Part shown: positions 24,381-33,612 of the stretch, piece by piece
Layout of the letters: each line of letters starts with the position of its first letter
Position numbering within the stretch: the stretch's first letter is position 1
Source: an uncultured Bacillota bacterium
Lineage (GTDB): Bacteria; Bacillota; Clostridia; Lachnospirales; Lachnospiraceae
Length of the DNA: 64,000 nucleotides
NCBI GenBank assembly: GCA_949291945.1
Contig: CASEXH010000033.1
Coordinates: 40,493-104,492 of the forward strand
Reading direction: 5' to 3'
The notes under the pieces: model-generated
Told to the model about the DNA's origin: nothing
Database searches by the model: none
Seen by the model: only the letters and a program-made list of their open reading frames with translations
Made by a program: the position numbers and the translations under genes

Positions 24381-26970
24381 GCGGAGAAAGAGGAAGTACC
24401 GCAGGCTGTCCCGCTATGAGAAAAAAGCGAAGAAAGCAGCAAAAAAGCAGGCGGCAAGGGATGCGAAGGCCCGGAAGAAAGCAGAAAAAAGAGAGAAACG
24501 CAAGTCTGCGCAGCGACAGAAAAGCGCATCCGTTGAGCGGGGTGTCCAAAGACCGGGAAAGCCCTATCCGGAACATGCTGCCCGCCAGAAAGCTGTGAGT
24601 AGTACCGTGAACGGGGCAAAGAAGAAAGCAGATAAAAAGGCAGAGGAGAAGCGTCTGTCCGCCCAGAAGTCCATTCCCTACCGGGAAATGGCAAGGGATG
24701 GAATCTGCCGGGTGCAGGATAAATATTATTCCAAAACCATCCGCTTTTACGACATCAATTATCAGTTGGCACAGAATGAGGACAAAAATGCTATTTTTGA
24801 AAACTGGTGTGATTTCCTCAATTACTTTGACAGCAGTATCCATTTCCAGTTGTCGTTCATCAACCACCACAGCAACATGAAGGAATTTGAATCTGTGATC
24901 CAGATTAAGCCCCGGCATGACGCCTTTGATGATGTGCGGATGGAATACGCACAGATGCTGAAAAACCAGCTTGCCAAAGGAAATAACGGCCTGGTGCGGA
25001 CAAAGTACATTACCTTTGGCGTGGAAGCGGAGAATATCCGGGAGGCAAAGCCGAAGCTGGAGCGGATTGAGACAGACATCCTGAATAACTTCAAGGTGCT
25101 TGGGGTATCCGCCTATCCCCTGGATGGCCGGGAGCGTCTGCAGATCATGTACGAGACATTTAACCCGGAGGAGAAAGTGCCTTTCCAGTTTTCTTTCGAC
25201 CAGGTAATGCGTTCCGGCATGGGGACAAAGGACTTTATCGCCCCTACAAGTTTCCTGTTTAAGAATGGGAAAGATTTTATGATGGGGAATACCATCGGGG
25301 CAGTGTCCTACCTGCAGATCCTGGCCCCGGAGCTGACTGACCGGATGCTGGCGGAATTTCTGGATATGGACAGGAACCTGATCGTCAACCTGCATATCCA
25401 GTCTTTAGACCAGATGAAAGCCATCAAACTGGTGAAAAGCAAGGTGACGGATATTAACCGGATGAAGATCGAGGAGCAGAAAAAGGCAGTTCGCTCCGGA
25501 TACGATATGGACATCATCCCATCTGATTTGAACACTTACGGCGGGGAAGCAAAGCGCCTCCTGGAAGATCTCCAGTCCAGAAATGAGAGGATGTTCCTGG
25601 TGACGATTGTATTTCTGAATACGGCAAAGACGAAGCAGGAATTAGACAATGCGGTATTCCAGACGGCGGGCATTGCGCAGAAATATAACTGTTCCCTGCG
25701 CCGTCTGGATTATATGCAGGAGCCGGGGCTGATGAGCAGTCTCCCGCTGGGATTGAATCTGATCCCTATAAAACGGGCGCTGACCACCACATCTACGGCT
25801 ATTTTTGTGCCTTTCACAACCCAGGAATTATTTATGGAAGGGGAATCCCTTTACTATGGCTTGAACGCCCTTTCCAACAACATGATTATGGTTGACCGGA
25901 AGAAGCTGAAAAATCCAAACGGCCTGATCCTGGGAACACCTGGCTCTGGAAAATCCTTTTCGGCAAAGCGGGAGATTACTAACGCCTTTTTTGTTACCCA
26001 GGACGATATTATTATCGGAGATCCGGAGGGGGAATATTATCCCCTGGTCAATGCCCTGGGCGGGCAGGTAATCCATATCTCCCCCACAAGCCATGACTAT
26101 ATCAATCCCATGGACATCAACCTGGATTACTCAGATGATGATAACCCGCTGGGATTTAAGAGTGATTTTATCCTTTCCCTGTGTGAGCTGATCATGGGGA
26201 GCCGCAACGGGATTGAAGCGGAGGAAAAGTCGGTGATTGACCGCTGTTTACCATTGGTGTATCAGAAATATTTTGAAGCGCCGGTGCCGGAAAATATGCC
26301 CATTCTGGGGGATCTCTATGATTGTCTGCGTCAGCAGAAAGAAGTGCAGGCACAGCGGATCGCTACAGCTCTGGAAATCTACGTCAACGGTTCCTTAAAA
26401 GTATTTAACCACCGTACCAACGTGGAGCTGAACAACCGGATCGTCTGCTTTGATATCAAAGACCTGGGGAAACAGTTGAAAAAGCTGGGGATGCTGATTG
26501 TTCAGGATCAGGTGTGGAACCGTGTGACAGTCAACCGGGCGGCGCATAAGTCTACCCGGTACTATATAGACGAGTTCCATCTTCTTTTAAAAGAGGAGCA
26601 GACAGCAGCTTATTCCGTGGAGATCTGGAAGCGTTTCCGTAAGTGGGGCGGCATTCCCACAGGCATCACACAGAACATTAAAGACCTGCTTGCCAGCCGG
26701 GAAATTGAGAACATTTTTGAAAACTCGGATTTTATTTATATGCTTAACCAGGCAGCGGGAGACCGGCAGATCTTAGCGAAGCAGCTCAACATATCACCTC
26801 ATCAGCTATCTTATGTGACGAACAGCGGGGAGGGAGAGGGGCTGATCTTTTATGGAAGCACCATTATCCCCTTTAAGGACAAGTTCGATAAGTCCCTGCG
26901 TCTGTATTCGTTGATGACAACCAAAGTATCTGACCTGGAGCAACAGGAAGGGAGGAAGCGGACGGAATGA
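24349..26970 (+). CDS. VirB4-like conjugation ATPase
   Basis: About 873 residues. It powers assembly of, and substrate movement through, the conjugation channel. The start is TTG 24349, 7 nt after GGAGGGG; an in-frame start at 24277 lacks a site. A Lys/Arg/Ala-rich N-terminal tail comes first, then the VirB4 N-terminal domain. Walker A is at GTPGSGKSFSAKREI (about residue 530), Walker B at RYYIDEFHLLL (about residue 737) and the conserved GIPTGITQNIKDLLAS segment follows. The stop overlaps the next gene by ATGA. Confidence 0.93.
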   Translation: MGRREEIAVDKRRKRKYRRLSRYEKKAKKAAKKQAARDAKARKKAEKREKRKSAQRQKSASVERGVQRPGKPYPEHAARQKAVSSTVNGAKKKADKKAEEKRLSAQKSIPYREMARDGICRVQDKYYSKTIRFYDINYQLAQNEDKNAIFENWCDFLNYFDSSIHFQLSFINHHSNMKEFESVIQIKPRHDAFDDVRMEYAQMLKNQLAKGNNGLVRTKYITFGVEAENIREAKPKLERIETDILNNFKVLGVSAYPLDGRERLQIMYETFNPEEKVPFQFSFDQVMRSGMGTKDFIAPTSFLFKNGKDFMMGNTIGAVSYLQILAPELTDRMLAEFLDMDRNLIVNLHIQSLDQMKAIKLVKSKVTDINRMKIEEQKKAVRSGYDMDIIPSDLNTYGGEAKRLLEDLQSRNERMFLVTIVFLNTAKTKQELDNAVFQTAGIAQKYNCSLRRLDYMQEPGLMSSLPLGLNLIPIKRALTTTSTAIFVPFTTQELFMEGESLYYGLNALSNNMIMVDRKKLKNPNGLILGTPGSGKSFSAKREITNAFFVTQDDIIIGDPEGEYYPLVNALGGQVIHISPTSHDYINPMDINLDYSDDDNPLGFKSDFILSLCELIMGSRNGIEAEEKSVIDRCLPLVYQKYFEAPVPENMPILGDLYDCLRQQKEVQAQRIATALEIYVNGSLKVFNHRTNVELNNRIVCFDIKDLGKQLKKLGMLIVQDQVWNRVTVNRAAHKSTRYYIDEFHLLLKEEQTAAYSVEIWKRFRKWGGIPTGITQNIKDLLASREIENIFENSDFIYMLNQAAGDRQILAKQLNISPHQLSYVTNSGEGEGLIFYGSTIIPFKDKFDKSLRLYSLMTTKVSDLEQQEGRKRTE

Positions 26971-27716
26971 ACAGTTGTATTAAATGGGTAGGCGGAAAGA
27001 GACTTCTAAGAAAACAGATTTTAGCAGAGTTTCCGGAAGACTACACAAGATATGTGGAAGTGTTTGGAGGAGCTGCGTGGTTGCTGTTTGCAAGAGAAAG
27101 AGACAACAGAGTGGAAGTATATAACGACAGGAACCATAACCTGGTAAATCTTTTCCGGTGCATAAAATATCATGGCGAGGCACTGCAGGAGGAACTAAAG
27201 TGGTGCCTTGTTTCCCGTGAATTTTTTGAGGACGCCTTGCACAATTATCAAAATCCAGACTTGACGGATATACAGAGAGCAGCCCGGTTTTTTGTGCTAA
27301 TTAAATGTAGTTTCGGGGCAAAGCTGCAGGATTTCAGCGGAGCAAGGGTATCATTGGTTAATACGGTCAGAAATTTAGAACAGTTTCAGGAAAGATTGAA
27401 AAATACTGTGATTGAGCAGATGGATTTTGAGAAACTGCTTATCCTTTATGACAAAAAAGATACCTTTTTCTATCTTGATCCACCATATTTTCAAGCAGAA
27501 AAGTATTATAGGGATTCTTTCAGTGAAAAAGACCATTTGCGGCTAAAAGAGGTTCTTGTAAGTTTAAAAGGAAAATTTTTGCTGACATACAATGATTGTC
27601 CTTTTATCCGGACATTGTATCAACAATTCTCTATTGTGCCAATGGTAAGGCAGAACAACATGGCTTCTTGCAGCACTATGGGAGATTACATGGAGATCAT
27701 GATAAAGAATTATTAA
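26967..27716 (+). CDS. Dam-type DNA adenine methyltransferase (D12 class)
   Basis: 249 residues. KWVGGKRLLRKQIL is the SAM-binding motif and TFFYLDPPYF the catalytic DPPY motif. YVEVFGGAAWLLF and VEVYNDRNHNLVNLFR also fit the D12/Dam class. It is coupled to the VirB4-like gene by an ATGA overlap although it is not a channel protein. It is the second adenine methylase within the transfer operon and is from a different class than the MT-A70 protein. No endonuclease is adjacent. Confidence 0.92.
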   Translation: MNSCIKWVGGKRLLRKQILAEFPEDYTRYVEVFGGAAWLLFARERDNRVEVYNDRNHNLVNLFRCIKYHGEALQEELKWCLVSREFFEDALHNYQNPDLTDIQRAARFFVLIKCSFGAKLQDFSGARVSLVNTVRNLEQFQERLKNTVIEQMDFEKLLILYDKKDTFFYLDPPYFQAEKYYRDSFSEKDHLRLKEVLVSLKGKFLLTYNDCPFIRTLYQQFSIVPMVRQNNMASCSTMGDYMEIMIKNY

Positions 27717-27751
27717 CAGTGTTTGAAAAGAATGGGGAGTGGTAACTGTAT

Positions 27752-30244
27752 ATGCAGGATCAGGAATACAAAGCCAGGGATAAAACTGTCCGCAAGATGA
27801 ACCGGGACGGACTGACGGAGGAAAACCTGTACAATGGGGAGACTGTCCGTGTCAGCCACCGGGAGCGGGAGGAACGGATACTGCTAAAACAGGCAGAGGA
27901 TGTTTCCTTCTCCCGGCAGGAGAAAGAGCCGGAGCAACCATCAGAGGGCAGGAAACGAAGGCAGAAATTAAAGAATCAGACGGAGGCAGGGCGGCCAGTG
28001 GATATTTCTCCTCATGCCGCCGGCAGGGAGAACGTAGAGACAGGCGATTTAGCCGGAACTAATCCTGCAATCCTTCCCGGTTCTGTGACAGGGAATACGG
28101 CAGAACCGGGACAGACGGAGCCTGCCGGGGAGGACAATCCGGCATCTGCCGCCCATAACAGTATCCGGGAGCAGTCCTTCCGCTCCGGAAACATCAGGGG
28201 GCATCCGTCCGATACGTCAGTGTTGTTGGAATCCGTGTCAGAGGTTTCCCACCTGCGGAAGAAAAAGCTGGTGCAGGAGTATGCCCGGAAAGGGCGAGGG
28301 AAACCGGAGGATGCCGCCGCCATGGAGGACTTCCGGGAGGAGATCAAAGGGAAAACCAAACGGGAGCAGATCCAGAAAGAACAGAAGAAGGCGAAGCGTT
28401 TATCCTTTGGGGATGAAGGAAACGGCATGGTGCGTGGGGCCGGTATGGGGATTTCAAAGAAGGCAGTTTCAGCGGCGGCAGGTTCCGCCGTTGTTTACGT
28501 CCATGGAAAAACCCATGAAGCAGAGCAGGAAAACACTGCCGTGGAAGGAGTCCACCGGGCAGAGCTGATGACAGAAAGCGCCCTCCGTTATGCCATGCAC
28601 CGGACAAGCCGTGGCCTCCATAAGAGAAACGTCCGCCTTCAGGAAGCCGGTTCCCTTGAAAGGGGGACAAGAAGCCTTCTGTATGAGACAGCACAGGAAG
28701 GCGGTGAGATAACAGCGCAGGCGGTAAAGAGCGCAGAGCAGGCCAAAAAGGGAATCCTGCAGAAGTTCTGGCAGAAACGCCAGTATCAGAAAGCGTACCG
28801 GGCAGCGAAAAAAGGAGAAAAGACAGCGGCAGGGACAGTAAAAGCCACGCAGACCATTGCTTCTAAAGCAAGGAGCGTGGCTTCTTCTGTGTTTGCAAGG
28901 AGTAAAGGCATCCTGGGCATTGCGGCGGCAGCCATGCTGTTCTTTGTGATGATCGCTTCCCTGATGGCAAGCTGCGGCGCTTCCATCCAGGGTGGAGCGG
29001 CTTCTACCATTGCCAGTACCACTTATGGGAGTACGGACGAGGATATTTATGCAGTGGAGGATGCGTATTCTGCGCTGGAGGCGGCGCTGAACGAACAGAT
29101 CAACAGCATGGAAAGCCGCTATCCCGGATATGACGAGTACCGCTATCAGATTGATGAAATCTCTCACAACCCGTATCACCTGATTTCTTACTTTTCTGCA
29201 AAATATGGGGAATTTACCTATGAACAGGTAAAGGATGAAGTGGAGGAAATTTTTCAGCGCCAGTACAGCATTGCCACGGAAAGCACACGGGAAACTGTGA
29301 CAGAAACAAAAATGGTGCGGGTGGGGGAATCCTTGGGGCAGGTCGTAACCAGCGGTTACTGCAGTTGTTCTATCTGCTGCGGGCAATGGGCCGGCGGCCC
29401 TACGGCAAGTGGTGTCTATCCCACAGCCAACCATACCATTGCCGTGGATGCTTCTAATCCTTTTGTGCCAATAGGAACAAAAGTCATTATGAATGGCGTA
29501 GAGTATGTGGTGGAGGATACGGGTGCTTTCGCCCGGTACGGGGTACAGTTTGATGTATATTACAGCGACCATGCCGCTGCATCTGCCCACGGGCACCAGA
29601 CCTGGGAAGCTTATATTGCGGACGATAATGGAAGCCAGGAAGTGGAAGTGACAACCACACAGGAAGTGAACCGTCTGGATGTGACACTCACCAACCATGG
29701 GCTGGACGCCGTGCTGCGGGAGCTGATGGATGAGAATGAGGAAGGCCGGTATGACTTGTATAACGGCACATATGGAAACAGGGATTATCTGTTCGATACA
29801 GAAACCCTTCCAGGCGGGGGTGGTGATTTTGGCTATGAGATTCCGGCAGAAGCCCTGACCGACCAGAAATTTGCCAACATGATCCATGAGGCGGAAAAGT
29901 ATCTGGGGTATCCCTATGTGTGGGGCGGCAGTTCCCCGTCTACCAGTTTCGATTGTTCAGGCTTCGTGAGCTGGGTGATCAATAACTGCGGCAATGGCTG
30001 GAATATCGGCAGGCAGACTACAGACGGATTGATGGGATACTGTTCCCAGGTTTCCACGTCGGAAGTAAAGCCGGGAGACCTGGTCTTTTTCCAGGGGACT
30101 TACGATACGCCGGGGGCAAGCCATGTGGGGATCTATGTGGGCGATAACATGATGATCCACTGCGGGAACCCTATCCAGTATACCAGCATAGCATCGTCCT
30201 ACTGGCAGGAGCATTTCCTGGCCTTTGGACGCATCCATGGATAA
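27752..30244 (+). CDS. Conjugal wall hydrolase with 3D and NlpC/P60 domains (CD1108-like)
   Basis: 830 residues. A long charged N-terminal region (about 1-380) is followed by one membrane span (GILGIAAAAMLFFVMIASLMA, about 385-405). A 3D domain comes next (TSGYCSCSICCGQW ... IPIGTKV-like VPIGTKVIMNGVEYVVEDTG, with D-V-Y-Y-D-type residues). The C-terminal NlpC/P60 peptidase has GYPYVWGGSSP, FDCSGFVSWV (catalytic Cys) and SHVGIYVG (catalytic His). Anchored outside the membrane, it locally opens peptidoglycan for the transfer channel. Confidence 0.93.
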   Translation: MQDQEYKARDKTVRKMNRDGLTEENLYNGETVRVSHREREERILLKQAEDVSFSRQEKEPEQPSEGRKRRQKLKNQTEAGRPVDISPHAAGRENVETGDLAGTNPAILPGSVTGNTAEPGQTEPAGEDNPASAAHNSIREQSFRSGNIRGHPSDTSVLLESVSEVSHLRKKKLVQEYARKGRGKPEDAAAMEDFREEIKGKTKREQIQKEQKKAKRLSFGDEGNGMVRGAGMGISKKAVSAAAGSAVVYVHGKTHEAEQENTAVEGVHRAELMTESALRYAMHRTSRGLHKRNVRLQEAGSLERGTRSLLYETAQEGGEITAQAVKSAEQAKKGILQKFWQKRQYQKAYRAAKKGEKTAAGTVKATQTIASKARSVASSVFARSKGILGIAAAAMLFFVMIASLMASCGASIQGGAASTIASTTYGSTDEDIYAVEDAYSALEAALNEQINSMESRYPGYDEYRYQIDEISHNPYHLISYFSAKYGEFTYEQVKDEVEEIFQRQYSIATESTRETVTETKMVRVGESLGQVVTSGYCSCSICCGQWAGGPTASGVYPTANHTIAVDASNPFVPIGTKVIMNGVEYVVEDTGAFARYGVQFDVYYSDHAAASAHGHQTWEAYIADDNGSQEVEVTTTQEVNRLDVTLTNHGLDAVLRELMDENEEGRYDLYNGTYGNRDYLFDTETLPGGGGDFGYEIPAEALTDQKFANMIHEAEKYLGYPYVWGGSSPSTSFDCSGFVSWVINNCGNGWNIGRQTTDGLMGYCSQVSTSEVKPGDLVFFQGTYDTPGASHVGIYVGDNMMIHCGNPIQYTSIASSYWQEHFLAFGRIHG

Positions 30245-30269
30245 ATTTTTTAGAAGGAAGGTGTAAGGC

Positions 30270-30602
30270 ATGAACCGGAAGCTGCACCGGGTTTTGGATG
30301 AGATCCAGAAAACGGAGAAGAAGATCGCCGAGTGGCAGGAACATTTAAAAGAACTGAAACTGCTGGCAGAACAGCTTGAGAATGCGGAGATTATAAAAAC
30401 CATCCGCTCCATGAAGCTGGACAGCCACCAGATGTTAGAGCTTCTGGAAGGGATTCAGGATGGGACAGTTTCTATTCCCATCATGGCAGAGGGGCCAGAA
30501 GAAACAGACGGGAAAGACGGCACAGAGCCGGAAGAAGATATGGAAGAAAAGGCGCAGGAGACAGCGCCGGAAAGTGAGGACAGGAAGCATGAAGAAATTT
30601 AA
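30270..30602 (+). CDS. DUF4315-like coiled-coil protein
   Basis: 110 residues. The N-terminal coiled coil (LHRVLDEIQKTEKKIAEWQEHLKEL...) and IKTIRSMKLDSHQMLELLEGI fit DUF4315, which sits between the NlpC/P60 hydrolase and the DUF4366 protein in this ICE group. The tail is acidic. AAGGAAGGTG precedes ATG 30270. It overlaps the next gene by 14 nt. Function unknown. Confidence 0.83.
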   Translation: MNRKLHRVLDEIQKTEKKIAEWQEHLKELKLLAEQLENAEIIKTIRSMKLDSHQMLELLEGIQDGTVSIPIMAEGPEETDGKDGTEPEEDMEEKAQETAPESEDRKHEEI

Positions 30603-31311
30603 CCGCTGGGTGATGGCGCTTGCGGTGGCGGGAGGGATCTTTTCCTCCACCGCCACGACAGCTTTTGCTTATGTGCCAGACCCACAGCAGACAGAGGCAG
30701 CCACAGAACCGGTATCAGAAAACGAAGGGACAGTGATCCCGGAGCAGGAGGCTGCGGGGCAGACGGAAGGGACGCCCCAGGAGGAAACACAGGGCGGGGA
30801 AACGCCTTTTTCCATTCCAGGGAACGGGGAAGTGCTGGATGATAAGACAGGGGATGGAACGAAAGAATTTCTGACGATACAGACAAAAAATGGAAACACA
30901 TTCTTTTTAGTGCTAGACCGATCCAGCAATACGGAAAATGTCTATATGCTCTCCATGGTGGATGAAAATGATCTGGCGGAGTTTCTGGATGAGACAAAGA
31001 CGGAAGAAGCGCCCCAGGTGGTGATCCCGGAGACGGAAGCGCCGGCAGAAAGCGAGACGGAGAGCGAAACCGGATCAGAACCGGTACAGCCGGAAGAGGA
31101 GGACGGCAGGAATACCGGGGCTCTCCTGGCAGTTGGCGTCCTGGCTGCGGGAGCGATTGGAGCCGGCTATTATTTTAAGGTTGTGAAGCCGAAGAAAGAG
31201 GAGTCTCAGGAGGACGGGGAGGACTTGGAGTTCTATGACGGCGGTACTTACGTCAATGAAGATCAGCCGGAAGAGGACGGTTCCACAGAGGAAGAAAATA
31301 ATAAAGCATAA
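30589..31311 (+). CDS. CD1107-like/DUF4366 surface protein
   Basis: 240 residues. Signal peptide (WVMALAVAGGIFSSTATTAFA), acidic Pro/Glu linkers, a folded middle (EFLTIQTKNGNTFFLVLDRS, VYMLSMVDENDLAEFL), then a membrane span (GALLAVGVLAAGAIGAGYYF) and a Lys/Glu tail. This matches the CD1107/DUF4366 proteins that end the transfer block. It probably sits outside the membrane next to the wall hydrolase. ATG 30589 has AGGA upstream. Confidence 0.87.
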   Translation: MKKFNRWVMALAVAGGIFSSTATTAFAYVPDPQQTEAATEPVSENEGTVIPEQEAAGQTEGTPQEETQGGETPFSIPGNGEVLDDKTGDGTKEFLTIQTKNGNTFFLVLDRSSNTENVYMLSMVDENDLAEFLDETKTEEAPQVVIPETEAPAESETESETGSEPVQPEEEDGRNTGALLAVGVLAAGAIGAGYYFKVVKPKKEESQEDGEDLEFYDGGTYVNEDQPEEDGSTEEENNKA

Positions 31312-31340
31312 GTGTTGATGAAAGCAAAGGTATCAGAAGG

Positions 31341-31369
31341 GGGCAGCCAGGGAATTGGCTGCCCTTTCT
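31341..31369 (+). terminator. Hairpin after the transfer block
   Basis: GGGCAGCCA (31341-31349) and TGGCTGCCC (31356-31364) form a perfect 9-bp stem followed by a short TTTCTC. Confidence 0.65.
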
Positions 31370-31400
31370 CATACAGGCGAAAGCCGGAAAGGAGTATCCG

Positions 31401-33482
31401 ATGTATTTGGTTTTAGGGGAGAAACCCAGCGTGGCTCTGGCCTATGCGAAAGTATTAGGGGCTAAGAAGCGTCAGGAAGGCTATCTGGAAGGAAACGGAT
31501 GGCTGGTGAGCTGGTGCCTGGGGCATCTGGCGGAGTATGTGCCGCCGGAGGACTATGGGGAAAAGTATAAGAAGTGGGAATTTACTGACCTTCCCATCCT
31601 GCCGGATGAATGGCGGCTGGCTGTGGCGAAAGATAAAAAGACGCAGTTTGCAGTCTTAAAGAAGCTGCTGAACCGGAAGGATGTGGAGTATGTGGTCAAC
31701 GGCTGTGACGCCGGACGGGAGGGTGAGCTGATTTTTGGCCGGGTTTATCAACTGTCCGGAAGCCGTCTGCCCATCAAGCGGATCTGGATCAGTTCCATGG
31801 AGGATTCTGCTATCCGGGAGGCGTTTTCTTGCCTGAAAGACGGTGCGGAATACCGGAACCTCTACGAAGCGTCGGTCTGCCGTGCGAAAGCGGACTGGCT
31901 CATTGGGATGAACGCTACCAGGGCTTATACCACGAAATATTTTAAACGCCTGGTAGTAGGACGGGTACAGACGCCTACCCTGGCAATGTTGGTGGAACGG
32001 GGAGAGCAGATCACCCATTTCCAGAAAGAGAAATACTATAACCTCCATTTGGACTGCGGCGGGCTGGAGGCGGTAAAAGAGAAGCTGTTTGACACCGAAG
32101 AAGTCCGGCGGCTGCAGGAAGCCTGTGAGGGCGGGACAGCCGTGGCGGAATCCTGCGTATCAACGGAAAAGGCTGTTTCTCCGCCGAAGCTGTATGATCT
32201 GACCACGCTCCAGAGGGAGAGCAACCGTTATTTTGGCTATACGGCAAAGGAGACACTGGACTTTACCCAGAGCCTTTATGAAAAAAAACTGGTGACATAT
32301 CCCCGGACAGACAGCCAGTATTTGACAGAGGATATGGGGCAGACTGCACGGCAGGCGGTTGCAATGGCGTGTGAGAAATATGGCTTTTCTTCTCTCTATC
32401 CGCTGGAGCCGGACGTAGAGCGCATGATGGATAACAGCAAAGTCTCAGATCACCATGCGATTATCCCCACGGCAGAGCTAAAGGCATATGAGCTGCAGGA
32501 GCTGTCCAAAGGGGAACAGGACATCCTGCAGCTCATCAGTGTCCGGCTGCTTTGTGCCGGGGCGCAGAAATACGTTTATCAGGAAACAGAGATCACTGTA
32601 TCCTGTGCCGGGGAAATATTTACGGCAAAAGGCAAAGCCATCCGGCAAATGGGATGGAAAGCGATAGAAGCAGAGTTCCGTAAGCATTTAGGCGTAAAAA
32701 GCCGGAAAGAAGGGGAGGAATCTTTCATTCCTGATGTGGCAGAAGGCCAGACGTTCCATCTGGTTACGGTAAGCGTATCCGAGCATTTTACAGCACCGCC
32801 GAAACCCTACAGCGAGGATACCCTGTTATCTGCCATGGAGACTGCCGGGAACCGGGAGTTTGATGCGGAAACAGAGAAAAAAGGGCTTGGCACACCGGCA
32901 ACCAGGGCGTCCATTATTGAAAAACTGGTATCTTCTGGTTATGCCGTAAGAAAAGGGAAACAGCTTCTGGCTACCCAGGACGGGGCAGACCTGATCTCGG
33001 TGCTTCCGGAGTATCTGTGGTCAGCCGCCATGACTGCGGAGTGGGAGAACCGCCTGCTCCAGATTGAAAGAGGGGAGCTTCCCGGACAGGAGTTCCTGGA
33101 CGGCATTGAGGAACTGATTGACCGGATGCTTCTGGAGTGCGGGGAATTGTCCGTGGAGGAGCAAAACCGTTTTTATCCCAGAGAGCAGATCGGCGTCTGC
33201 CCGGTGTGCGGCAGCCCGGTCTATGAAAGCAAGAGAAACTTCTTCTGTGGCAGCCGTGAGTGTGCCTTTGCCCTCTGGAAAGAGAACCGGTATCTGTCCG
33301 GGATGAAGAAAAGGATGGATAAAAAGATGGCGGCGGAGCTTTTAAAGGATGGGCGGACGTATGTGCCGGATCTGTATTCCCAGAAGAAGGGAAGAACCTT
33401 TGCGGCGTATCTCTGCCTGGATACGGAAGAAGGAAAAGCCAGTTTCCGCCTGGAGTTCCCGAAAAAGAAAAACAAAAAATGA
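31401..33482 (+). CDS. topB: DNA topoisomerase III
   Basis: 693 residues, type IA topoisomerase that decatenates and relaxes single-stranded DNA regions, useful during plasmid-like transfer and re-circularisation. Toprim motifs are at the N-terminus (LVLGEKPSVALAYAKVLG; GCDAGREGELIF). VVGRVQTPTLAML and the catalytic Tyr region KLVTYPRTDSQYL follow, with SDHHAIIPT and GLGTPATRASIIEKL. The C-terminus has a Cys-containing motif (VCPVCGSPVYESKRNFFCG) like a zinc ribbon. ICE-encoded TopB of this type is usual. Confidence 0.95.
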   Translation: MYLVLGEKPSVALAYAKVLGAKKRQEGYLEGNGWLVSWCLGHLAEYVPPEDYGEKYKKWEFTDLPILPDEWRLAVAKDKKTQFAVLKKLLNRKDVEYVVNGCDAGREGELIFGRVYQLSGSRLPIKRIWISSMEDSAIREAFSCLKDGAEYRNLYEASVCRAKADWLIGMNATRAYTTKYFKRLVVGRVQTPTLAMLVERGEQITHFQKEKYYNLHLDCGGLEAVKEKLFDTEEVRRLQEACEGGTAVAESCVSTEKAVSPPKLYDLTTLQRESNRYFGYTAKETLDFTQSLYEKKLVTYPRTDSQYLTEDMGQTARQAVAMACEKYGFSSLYPLEPDVERMMDNSKVSDHHAIIPTAELKAYELQELSKGEQDILQLISVRLLCAGAQKYVYQETEITVSCAGEIFTAKGKAIRQMGWKAIEAEFRKHLGVKSRKEGEESFIPDVAEGQTFHLVTVSVSEHFTAPPKPYSEDTLLSAMETAGNREFDAETEKKGLGTPATRASIIEKLVSSGYAVRKGKQLLATQDGADLISVLPEYLWSAAMTAEWENRLLQIERGELPGQEFLDGIEELIDRMLLECGELSVEEQNRFYPREQIGVCPVCGSPVYESKRNFFCGSRECAFALWKENRYLSGMKKRMDKKMAAELLKDGRTYVPDLYSQKKGRTFAAYLCLDTEEGKASFRLEFPKKKNKK

Positions 33483-33486
33483 AAAT

Positions 33487-33511
33487 CCTCCCCGGCAGGG
33501 AACCGGGGAGG
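33487..33511 (+). other. GC-rich hairpin after topB
   Basis: CCTCCCCGG and CCGGGGAGG form a perfect 9-bp stem with a 7-nt loop. There is no U-tract, so it is not a classical terminator. Confidence 0.5.
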
Positions 33512-33612
33512 GCGGGATTATACAAGAGGGGCAAGACAGTTTTTACCTGTATGAAGCAGACGCCCCAGCCAGCGCCATACAGGGATAATTTATGATTTAC
33601 AGGAGGATCTAC

